This document shows, piece by piece, positions 33,052 through 42,955 of a stretch of 64,000 bases of DNA (the first letter of the stretch is position 1; each line of letters starts with the position of its first letter). The stretch is from positions 52,879,501 through 52,943,500 of the forward strand of contig CP136890.1 of assembly GCA_034359265.1 (NCBI GenBank), given 5' to 3'. The notes beneath the pieces were generated by a model, which worked only from the letters and a program-made list of their open reading frames with translations, was not told where the DNA came from and searched no databases. This DNA comes from Canna indica (taxonomy: Eukaryota; Streptophyta; Magnoliopsida; Zingiberales; Cannaceae). The translations under genes were made by a program, and so were the position numbers.

Positions 33052-34174
33052 GCTTCAAGCGGAATTGCTTCATTATTGTTGCCAAATGGAAGAACGGCTC
33101 ATTCAAGATTTAAAATTCCAATATCTATTAATGAAAGCTCTACATGCAACATCAAACAGAGTAGTGCTCATGCAAAATTAATAAACAAGGCAAAATTAAT
33201 TATTTGGGAGAAGCACCCATGATAACCAAGTTCTGTTTTGAAGCACTGGATAGATGTTTAAAAGACATTCTTAAATATTCTAAAAATTATAATAGTGGTC
33301 TTCCATTTGGAAGGAAAGTTGTTGTGTTAGGTGGTGATTTTAGGCAAATATTGCCCGTCATACCTAAATGTACAAGACAAGACATTGTTCATGCTACAAT
33401 TAATTCTTCATATTGCAAAATTTTCAAATTGACTAAGAACTTGAGGCTTTTCGTAGGCTCAACTGAATTAATTCATGTTGAAGAATTCAGCAAATGGTTT
33501 TGAATGTAGGAGATGGAATTGGTGGAGATTCAAATGAAGGAGAATCTCAAATTGAAATTCCAGATGACATGTTGATAAGTAATTCAGAATATGCATTTGA
33601 TCAGTTGGTTGATTTTGTTTATCCTCATCTTTTGGCTAACATGACAGATTTGGATTACTTCAAGGAAAGAACAATACTTTGTCCTACTCTTGAAGTTGTT
33701 GATAGGGTAAATAATATTTTATTGTCTCGCATTCATGCTGATGAAAATGTGTACTTAAGTTCAGATTCAGTTTGTAAAGAGAATGCTAGTATGGAAATTG
33801 AATTAGACACTTTTTCACCTGAAGTCTTAAATGTCATAAATTGTTCTGGTCTTCCACCTCATAAATTAGTGTTGAAGGTCGGTGTTGCAGTAATGCTACT
33901 CAGAAATATTGATCAATCTAATAGATTATGTAATGGAACAAGGTTGCTGATAAGGAGATTAGGACATTATATTCTAGAATGTGTTATTCTTACAAGAAAC
34001 AATGAAGATTAAATTGTCATTATACCCCGGATGAATATTATTCCAAGCAATCAAACACTTCCAATAAAGTTTCAAAGAAGACAAGTTCACGTCATTGTAT
34101 CATTTGCAATGACCATAAATAAATCACAAGGACATACCCTTTCTTTTGTTGGCCTTTATCTTCCAAGGCCAATT
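33052..34174 (+). pseudogene. Helitron PIF1-like helicase, first part
   Basis: The translation reads ASSGIASLLLPNGRTAHSRF, then IPISINESSTCNIKQ and LINKAKLIIWE. After a one-base loss near 33210 it continues APMITKFCFEALDRCLKDI and VVVLGGDFRQILPVI (Walker-B-adjacent region). In another frame it continues ILCPTLEVVDRVN, YLSSDSV, VAVMLLRNIDQSNRLCNGTR and, after a stop, FAMTINKSQGHTLSFVGLYL. These are the ordered motifs of Helitron helicases. The N-terminal third with the Walker A motif is missing: coding sequence begins abruptly at about 33052 after AT-rich DNA. The frame is cut at 34174 by an LTR and resumes at 36885. A host PIF1 gene is excluded by this position between Helitron ends and by the Helitron-type C-terminus. 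Confidence 0.8.
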
Positions 34175-35157
34175 TGTAATACCCGCTAAATTATTTATGT
34201 ATATTTATTTCAGCGGGTTGCGTGTGATGCGAGATGGTGCGCGCGGGTTTGAGCATTGATGATTAGCTTGAGGTGAGACCCGATTACTTTAGAAATTTTC
34301 TTAATTAAAATGTAAGTGGTAAAATATTTTATGTGTCGCGTAGTTAAAGGACTTCGAGAGGAATCCATCGGTTCAATCGGATCCGAATTTGGACTTGGAT
34401 TGGTGAGATAGAGAAGGTTTAGTGAACCACTTAAGTTAGGGGTAGATTAGTAATTTCAGCCCAAGTTTTTAAAAAAATATAAAATACCTGGCACCTGGGG
34501 CATATGGCACTGTAGCCACACGCAACCCGAGGTGCTTGGGAGAGAAGGGGCAGAGACCAGGAGTTCGAGCGGGGTGTCCGATCCGGTCGAAAACTAGTGA
34601 ATCGTCGGCGTCGAGCACTGTTAGGCCTTCCCTACTCCTTGTCCTTTCCGATTTCTTCCCTGTGAGTGGATTTTTCCCTCCCCTCCTCCCTCTTTCTTCC
34701 TCTCTCTGTGTCGCCCCCTTCATGGGGATATTTTCTCTTGAAGATGGAACGAAAGCTTGTCGATCGCTTGGTTTTTGATTGATCGAGGTTGTTGGATTAG
34801 CGAAGAAGCGAGGCCTAGAACCCTTGCAATGTGCGGTAGCCCTAGGCATGCCCTAGGGCTGTTCGGCCATGGAGGTGGGGGTGTGTTTGATGAGGGATTT
34901 TTATGGGTTGAGATTACTTGAGATCCTTACTAGATTATATGCTAAAAATCTATGCATGGAAGTTGATTTTGTTAATTGATAGTGTGTAGTATAAATGTAG
35001 AGATTTTCATATGTTTTATTACTGAAATTTCATAGGTTTAAATGCTGAAATTTCATATGTTTTATTGCTGAAATCTCATGGGTTTAGATGTTGTGATTCA
35101 CATGTTTATAAGCTGAAATATCATATGTTTAGACGTTGTAATTTCATATAGTTGATT

Positions 35158-35545
35158 TAGGGGTGGCAAAACGGGCCGGGCCGGCACGATAAGGTGGCGT
35201 GCCGGCCCGGCCCGGCACGGCCCGCGAGCCCTCTTATTAACTAAAAAATTTCTAAAAAAATTGTAAAAAAATAATTTAAAATATTTAAGAGACTAAATAA
35301 GCATCAAATATGACATTTCACATGAAAAACTCCATAGATTAACTTCACATTCAATTTTAAAGCACTAAACAAGCCCTAATCTAGACTCTCTTTTTTTATA
35401 TGTTTAGCGGGCCAAACGTGCCGGCCCGGCCCGCGTCGGCCCGCAATGTTATCGGGCCAGGCCGGGCCGGCCCGATAAGCTTATCGGGCCGAATTTTTCG
35501 GCCCGGCCCGCAGTTATCGTGTCGTGCCTATTTTTGTCGCCCCTA
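35158..35545. mobile_element. Non-autonomous hAT-type element, 388 bp
   Basis: Terminal inverted repeats are TAGGGGTGGCAAAACG and, at the other end read in reverse, TAGGGGCGACAAAAAT. The perfect 8-bp target duplication AGTTGATT occurs at 35150-35157 and 35546-35553. Subterminal zones are almost wholly built of GGGCC, CCGGC and GGCCCG in both orientations around an AT-rich centre (35240-35400). It has no coding capacity. TAGGGGTGGCAA ends and 8-bp duplications are the hallmark of hAT elements. Confidence 0.9.
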
Positions 35546-35998
35546 AGTTGATTGCTGAAATTACCTAGTGCATGATGCTGAAAATTTGTCCTGAAATCTA
35601 CCTAGTATGTAGATGCAGGAATTTTCCTTAGTAATTGATGCAAATTTTCTTTAGTAATTGATGCTGAAAAGTTTATGTTATTGATGCTGCTGTAATTATA
35701 CATAGTGTTCTGAAATGGCCTAGTATGTGCTGTGCTGAAATCTAGTCAAATCTGTGCTGATCTGATTTAGTAGTTTAGATGATCAAATTAAGGTGAAACG
35801 TACTGATGTAACCTATCGATTTGCATGTAAGGTATATTTTGGGAACATAGAGAGTACTTAAATGACCTGAACAATAACGCGGGAGCAGAAAATGAACGAT
35901 TTCATCAAGCTGAAATTTTCCTAGTGTATGTTAAATGGACCGATATGCGGGCTTGGTGTGACCCTCGGGTAGTGGTCTGTGCCACATTGGGTTGAGTG

Positions 35999-36102
35999 GT
36001 GTGCACAACACACGTGATAATTATGGACCTTAATAGGCCGAGTGGTGCGCTCCGCGCACGAGATACATTGGGCCGGTGGGTCGAGTGGTACGCAGTGCGT
36101 AC
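35999..36102 (+). repeat. Three tandem hairpins with compensating stem changes
   Basis: Each unit has the context GAGTG followed by a 5-bp stem with a 5-base loop: GTGTG-CACAA-CACAC (35999-36013), GTGCG-CTCCG-CGCAC (36045-36059) and GTACG-CAGTG-CGTAC (36088-36102). Both sides of the stem differ between units while pairing is kept, which suggests selection on an RNA or DNA structure in this part of the LTR. Spacing is 46 and 43 bases. Confidence 0.8.
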
Positions 36103-36109
36103 GAGTGAT

Positions 36110-36350
36110 CATGGGTCAGAGGGCCTTCCTGACCGAGTTGGGTACTGGTTCTAGAGGGCCTTCCTATACCAGTGAACCCGAGAAGATATTCAATTGAATA
36201 CTGATTCTAGAGGGCCTTCCTAGACCAGTAAACCCGAGCATAAAAATAGTTGGACACTGAGTCTAGAGGGCCTTCCTAGACCAGTGCACTCGAGGGGGAG
36301 AGGCAGTGGGACACTGAGCCTAGAGGGCTTTCCTAAGTCAGTGAAACTGA
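36110..36350 (+). repeat. Minisatellite of about 55 bp in the LTR
   Basis: Five units contain CTAGAGGGCCTTCCTAGACC, or a variant, followed by AGTGAACCCGAG (about 36116, 36152, 36208, 36263, 36319). A related repeat (GGAGGGCCTACC) occurs in the LTR fragment at 12915-13000. Confidence 0.8.
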
Positions 36351-36884
36351 GAAAAGTAACTAATTGGGATTCAGAACTTAGAAAGCGTTTCCCGTAGAGT
36401 CGGATAAGATTGTATTCCTTACATATATAACTTTATATTTTGTGAGAACTGCCATTACTGGATTCCATTTCCTAAGGATTGGGAGACCATTCACTGAGTT
36501 TTATACTCACTTTTACTCTCCTATTTTTTTTGCAGAGCGTGATCCTGAGGTACGACGCAGCTGATGGGGGCGGACTCCGGTAGCGATCTCGTGAGCTGGT
36601 TGCCGTAGTCGAGTCTAGTTGAGTCTAGTGGAGTCGAGTCCCGTTTGGGAACTAAGATATTGTAGTCTTTAGAGCTATTTAAACTCTTAGTTGAACCTTC
36701 TTTTTTTGAGATATCTGGTATGTGGATTGTGTCTTTATAATTGAGTTGCTATTGGTTGTTCCCTAGTCATGTTATAAATACTTTATTTTCAAGTTGTACC
36801 TATTTAAATGTTGTGTAATGGTTTAGGCTTCGGGGTGCTAGACTGCACTCTGGTCGGTCACGTGACTAAATTTGGGGCGTGACA

Positions 36885-37031
36885 GTTTTTACACATGACC
36901 AATTATATGTTGCTTTTTTAAGGGTGAAGAATAGGAAAGGGCTGAATTTTTTATTGGAGAATCATGAACATTTTCAGTCAAATAGTACTATGAATGTTGT
37001 TTATAAGGAAGTTTTTAACAATCTTCATTGA
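36885..37031 (+). pseudogene. Helitron PIF1-like helicase, C-terminal part
   Basis: The frame resumes VFTHDQLYVAFLRVKNRKG and ends TMNVVYKEVFNNLH followed by a stop at 37029-37031. T-H-x-Q-L-Y-V-A-x-x-R-V and N-V-V-Y-K-E-V-F are typical of the C-terminus of Helitron helicases. The parallel copy at 55064-55281 ends in the same way. Confidence 0.85.
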
Positions 37032-37402
37032 ATACGTAAAGTTAATATATTTTTATTTAATTTAATTATTTAACTACTTCATTTCTTACTTACATAATCG
37101 TATTTATTTTTTAACTTGTAGGACCTTTGCAAATACTATTTCTTTCTCTTTATCTTAACAATATTGGTTGAATAGGTAATGTTAATTTTTTGAGTTTTAT
37201 TACATTGTTTCCTCATTTTATTTCTAGTATTATTGTATTATTATTTTTAATTACAGGACATTTGTAATTCTGGACACGTGTCCACATGAAGATATGTATT
37301 ACATATTATACGAAATTAATGTTCATGTAATTTATATATGCAATGTAAGTTTATTTAATTTTTTATATTTATATCATTTATATTATATCCATTCAAAAAG
37401 CT

Positions 37403-37430
37403 CGTGCATTGCACGGGTAATTAAACTAGT
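37403..37430 (+). other. Helitron 3' terminus
   Basis: A perfect stem CGTGC-ATT-GCACG is followed by GGTAATTAAACTAG and a flanking T. Confidence 0.85.
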
Positions 37431-38764
37431 ATATATATAAAAGAAAGCACTCTGGCCTTCTAATCATGTCAAGTGTCATGATAAGATCTATGCCAAGTGG
37501 CAATTTGTACTCTTCATATTTAGCAATACAAAAATATTAAATAGTGCATTAGTAACAAGCTCAAATATTTTCTTAGCTAGAGAGATGATGATATTTAATT
37601 AAATCACATTTAATTAGAGGAGAGAGAAAAATAGGGTATTTAATTAAAAGGGAGAAATGGTTTTTTTTTGAAAAAAATAAAAATAAATTCAAAAATAGCA
37701 GTAGACCTGATTAAGAGTACATTGACTAAAAAATAAATATCAAAAGAGATATTAAAATTTAAGAAACAATTACAGGGAGCAATAAATAAAGCTGATAAAA
37801 ATATTATTTTATTTTGATACGATTACATATAATATATAATATTTAGTCCAGTAAATTGCGTACATATAGTAACTTTTTAATAAATTACGATAAAAATGTT
37901 ATTTTATCAAAATATGATTACATATAGTAACAAATATTTAAAACATATATTAATTATAAAAATAAATTTTCAACTACGCATATAACAACTAAGCATTAAA
38001 AATTAGGATATATTATAAAATTGAATTTATAACATTATTTATGTTGTATTTTTTATAACAAAATTAAATTTGTTTTAGAAATATGTTATTTTATAAAAAT
38101 AAGAATGATTTAATTGCGGAAAAATTATTGGTATACATCATCAAACATGAATATATTTTAGCTTCTCCTTATTCATAATATATCTTATGATGACATGATT
38201 AAATTATTTTAAAAATATGTTATTTTATACAAATACAAATAATTTAATCACGATTCTCTTTATTAGATTTATTAAAATGTGTAACATTTAATTTTATTAT
38301 TTTTAATGCCTACGCAATATAGCTTAGAAAATACTAACAAATTATCTAACAAATTTATTTTTAAAAAATAATAATAAAATATCATAAAAATATTATTTTA
38401 TCAAAATATGGATGGTAAAAAATACGACTATGTCTCTATCACAATAGGTGACCATTCTAGGGTTTGAACCCTAGACCTCTAGAAAACAAACAAGATGTTG
38501 CTTATATATATCATAGTTAATATATATCTTATGAAAATATTATTAAACTATCATAAAATTATTATTTTTAAAAATAGTAAATAATTAATGATTTATCTAT
38601 TTATTGTATTGTTTGATTTGTTTTAAATTTTAGTTAAATATTTATTAATATATACACAATATATATTTGTAGATGTAGCAAAAATTAGACAGTTTAATAA
38701 ATAATATAATGACAATTTTAAATTTTATTTAAATATTTATTAATATATACACAATATAACAATT

Positions 38765-40404
38765 AATGAGTCTCAATTTTTAGCTTGGTTCGAAGCTAAT
38801 AAACATTTCTCAAAGACAATAAGCTTAACATGTGTTGAATTTCCTTTGTTGTTTGCATAAAAGCAATACATTAGACGTTTGACTCAAAAAGAGACAAGTC
38901 AATTTTCGATTGAAAGAATATTCTTAATTTGTTCCCTCGTGAATGAGTGAGTTATACTATTTGATAATTTTGCTGAACGTGGTCAATGGTCCACATCTTT
39001 CGAGGATATTAGAACTGTCAATGGTAAAGTTTACCCAACTTTCACATATACATGTTATACTTTAGGATAGATTAACGATGACAAAAATTATGTAGATGCA
39101 AGTAAAGAAGCAAGTGCACGAGAATCATGTTTTTCTCTTAGAAAAGTGTTTGCTACATTATTATTATCAATCTCGATGTCTAGACTAAAATTCGTTTGGG
39201 AGGATACTTGAAAATTATTAACTGAAGACATCTTATTTGATAAAGCAAAGTGTTACAATGGAAGATACGGAAACTATATTTCTGTTATATATATTTATTA
39301 TTATTAGTATGTTTCATAATGTATTATTTTTTCTTACCAATTAATATATTAAATTTATATATTTTTGAATTTTAGATGTTGTCATTACTGATGATGAACT
39401 CAAAGATGATTATTTGGAGAAAATTAATTTAATTCTACGAGCATGTGGCAAGAGTTTGGATGACTTTCCTACAATGCCAAAATCATATTCTAGGAGCATC
39501 TACAAATATTAACAATCGCTTAATTGCTGAGGAGTCGTACTACAATCAGAAGAGATTGACAGAGAAAAATGAAGAAGTTCAACACCTAACTTCGGAACAA
39601 AGACAAGCTTGTGATAAAATATTGGATGATGTTAAAAGAAAAAAGGGAGGTGTTTTTTTGTCTATGATTATGGTGAAACTGGAAAAACAATTATTTGGTA
39701 ACTCTTGCATATGCACTTCGGTCTGAAGGGGAAATTGTTTTAACAGTTGCTTCTAGTGGGATAACATCTTTACTATTACATGGTGGAAGAACAACACATT
39801 CTCGATTTGCAATCCCTCTTAATTTGGATGAGGATTATACTTGCAATATTAAACAAGGTTCTCCATTGACTGATTTATTAGTCAAAACTAGTTTAATTAT
39901 TTGGGATGAAGTTCCAATAATGAATAAGTATTATGCAGTTATCTGTTTAATTTATATATTTATTAAATTTTATTAAATACAAATCTAATAGAACATTGCG
40001 TGATGTTATGCATTTTAAATATCCAAACAACAATGATAATTCTTTTGGAGGTAAGACTGTAGTATTTGGCGAAGACTTCATTTAAATTTTATCTGTCATT
40101 CCTAACGGAAGGAGACAAAATATTATCAATGCTACACTTAATTTCTCTTACTTATGAGACGACTGTGAAGTTTTGGAGCTAACGAAAAATATGTGTCCCA
40201 CTGTAAATAACTCTGATGACAAAATAATTGATTTGAAAAGTTTTTCGGATTAGATATTGTGATCTTGGTGATGGTTATGAGGAAGTCTGAATTCCAGATG
40301 GTAACTTGATTTTGGATGCAAGCATGACCATATTGCTGTGATTGTTGATGCAATTTATCTTGAACTTATAACAAATGCCAATATTTGCAATAAATAACTA
40401 TAAT
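38765..40404 (+). pseudogene. Second Helitron helicase, first part
   Basis: In order the translation shows FLAWFEANKHFSKTISLTCV, FPLLFA, SFEDIRTVNGKVYPTFTYTC, RLKFVWEDT, LTSEQRQACDKILDDVKRKK and a Walker A motif DYGETGKT, here one frame off at about 39665. ASSGITSLLLHGGRTTHSRF, LIIWDEVPIMNKY and GGKTVVFGEDFI follow. These are the successive motifs of a Helitron PIF1-like helicase, including parts missing from the copy at 33052. Stops and frame changes occur throughout, and an AT insert or intron lies after NKYYAV (39940-39990). The rolling-circle initiator domain is absent. Confidence 0.8.
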
Positions 40405-40409
40405 AGCTT

Positions 40410-42921
40410 TGTCACACCCCAATTCCGCAATGGTGTGACCGGCCAAGGTATACAAGCATACCCCGAAGCCTAACTCAAATCACCACCACAGAAAAAAAAC
40501 AAACTAACCACAGACCACATAGATAAAACAAACTTTATATTTCAAACTCCAACCACTAATAAAAGGTTATAAAACAAAGCAAATTCATCCTTTGTTAACG
40601 AAATCAACGAAAACATGAATGTTCAACCGAAACAAACTTTAAACAATGTTTGAACAATAAATGAAAAAAAGAATCCATAAATAAAATAAAGTACAATAAG
40701 TCTCGATACAGGACTCACGTTAAACCTGACCACTACCCTAACTCTAACTTGGACTTGTCACGAGATCAGTCCTGAACCTGCCGCACCCAGCTGCGCTACT
40801 CAGACACTCCAGTGCTACTATTGGTTCTAACCTGGTGCTACAAAAGACAACAACAACAACAAAAAAAAGAAGTAAGTCCATATTGGACTTAGTGAGTGGC
40901 TCGGTCCTAAGCCTACCACAGTCCATGGTTAATAGTTATATGGAAAGCATAAAAACCAAATAATAGTTAATTCCACAACACAATGAACAATTACTTAAAT
41001 CCAAGATTAAAGTCTTTATCTATGTAATCCAAAGCAATCCATACATAACCCATACCAAAAAGAAACCACATATTCGCACAAGTATATTTCCAACAATACG
41101 AGTCGTCGGTCACTAGGACATGCCCAGTGAGCTTCCCACCCATGATTCCTGAGCTAGGCAGACCCTCTAGCCTCAAAAATCCCCAAATGGTTCGGAAAAC
41201 CCTCCAACCAGTGCCACTCCGGGTCGGTCGTCAGTGTGGCTCGCTGACGAGCTTCGCGGTCCAAACCTCACTTGCTAATCAGCCCAACCTAACCTCCATC
41301 ATGACCACAAGCACGAGCACAACCAATATCCACATAACAAGAAATAATAAATCCACAATAAAACATAATGTTTCATGAGTCCAAAAATGCCTTGGGACTC
41401 CTAGGGTCCTCAACATGCACATAGCTCACATGCGCATAGCCATTCCATAGTCATACACCGGCCCAAGCATCGTCACATAGTACAATTTCCATTATTCAAC
41501 CACACGTCTACCATACTTGACAACTGATATACTTTACATTTTGATATATAAAAATATATATATAATGATAAATATAAAGAATGCATTAAGAAGGACTTAA
41601 TAAGATCATGCATGTAGCTAATTAATTGCTCTCATGCTCTCTTTCTCATAGGACTAGTTTCATCCCTAGATACAACTAAGTTCATCAACTTGCAAACTAT
41701 GTTCACTGCCTTGCCAACTGTGTTCACTGTTTTATAGGTTTTTTATATATATATTGCATGAACACCAATTCAAGATGAGTATATACGAACATCATGGTAC
41801 AATCATAGCAATATCCAAGAAACATTACTATAAGATACCAATTTATAAAGGCAAGAAACAACCACTTAACACCAGCCATAAGGAAAATAAAAGGGAAACT
41901 GATTCCCTTGTGACAGCCGGCCATTGCAGCAAACAAGAGAAGAATTTGATTTCTCTTGTAGCAGCCATATGATCAAACATTAGGAATTGCATCTTATTCA
42001 GTATGAGCAATAATGCTCACATCTAATAACATAAAAACTGCACTAATGGGATAAGTAACAGCCACATGATACTCTTGCAAAAAAAATCAAGAAGGAACTG
42101 ATAGCAAGGATGTCCATTTCCTCTTACTATAATAAGTTTGCAATTACATTGAGAGCCTCTTACTACAGCAGTTTGGCAATTTCATTGCATTTTGCTTGAG
42201 GTAAAATAAGTCCTAAGAACTCATCCCTAATTCCCATTTAGGGGTTCTTCACTCACGGTAAAACAAGGGAAGATTTTTGTCAATGGCGGCACAAGAATCT
42301 CCCCTATATCACATACATTAACAAGAATCATCATCATGCATCAATCCATACATTAACAAATATGAATATAAGTTAGATTGCAGTCTAGATAGATTAAAAC
42401 ATAAGAACTTCTTCTCATGATTTCAGCTGAGCAGAGGATGGGCGGCTTGGGCAACAAAGCAAGGGAGAAGAACATAAGGCCACTCACCGGCAAGGAAAAG
42501 CCAAGAGAAGACCGGTGATCGCCGGCGTCAACACTGGTCCGGTGGCGAATCCCCTTCCGTCGCCTCCTCCGTCGCCCTCTCAATATCGACGCGCCTTCCC
42601 CCTTCTTTTTTTTCGGCTTTGGATGTGTGCGGCTGTAGCAACCGCACCATCCATTAAAACCTTTTTTTTTACAATTCTACCCCCCACTTAACCCAACCGC
42701 GACTTCTACCTAACTCAACCCACACTTGTCCAAATTAAGTTCCGATTGAGTCATCGGACTCAACTCAACTAATAATCCAAAACTTAAAATAAAATAAAAT
42801 ACTAAACACGTGTAAAGGCCCCACCTTAATTCATATCATCTGGCGCTTCCTCCGACGCGCATCCACCTCGTCTGACTGAAAATATTTAAATTAAATTATA
42901 TAAAAAGTTACGGATATAACA
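40410..42921 (-). repeat. 3' LTR of the full-length Ty3 element
   Basis: It is 2512 bp long and aligns end to end with 52520-55058, with scattered substitutions and small indels (for example an extra CAACTCAACTCAA-type expansion and a longer TA run in the 5' copy). Short open frames at 41724-41972 and 42353-42583 recur at matching places in the other LTR and have no domain. Confidence 0.95.
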
Positions 42922-42938
42922 ATCCTCCCCCCTTAAAG
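42922..42938 (-). other. Polypurine tract of the full-length Ty3 element
   Basis: The minus strand reads CTTTAAGGGGGGAGGAT directly before the LTR. It primes plus-strand DNA synthesis. Confidence 0.85.
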
Positions 42939-42955
42939 AAAATTCATCCTCGAAT

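Larger units (their letters stand above)
34175..36884 (+). mobile_element. Solo LTR of a Tekay-type element inside the helicase
   Basis: It begins TGTAATACCCGC and ends AATTTGGGGCGTGACA. Both ends match other LTRs of the family (63867 start; TGTGACA ends at 28574 and 40410). No internal retrotransposon sequence remains. The helicase frame reads PRPI before it and VFTHDQLYVAFLRVKNRKG after it, so the insertion point is exact. Flanking 5-mers are CAATT and GTTTT, not a clean duplication; a one-mismatch match exists if the ends are shifted by one base. Recognisable LTR landmarks include CATTCACTGAGTTTTATACT and TTTTTTTGCAGAGCG near 36490-36540. Confidence 0.85.
32687..37429 (+). mobile_element. 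Helitron carrying a helicase pseudogene, with a nested solo LTR
   Basis: The right end has a perfect 5-bp-stem hairpin (CGTGC ATT GCACG, 37403-37415) followed by GGTAATTAAACTAG and a T. The left end (TATTATATAAAACACATCTT) follows an A immediately after the previous Helitron end, agreeing with insertion between A and T. Near its right end the motif GGACACGTGTCCACATGAAG (37264) is the inverse of the motif at its left end (32697-32722). It codes only for a 5'-truncated PIF1-like helicase and lacks the replication initiator domain, so it cannot move by itself. Confidence 0.7.

Noticed and set aside
33204..34012. Host PIF1 DNA helicase gene
   Set aside because: It lies between Helitron ends, is truncated and frameshifted, and has the Helitron-specific C-terminus.
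38455..38495. tRNA- or SINE-like B box in TCTAGGGTTTGAACCCTAGA
   Set aside because: The palindrome stands alone; no A box or cloverleaf could be fitted around it.
41724..42583. Short frames repeated at 53845-54692
   Set aside because: They recur because both copies are LTRs of the same element; there is no domain.
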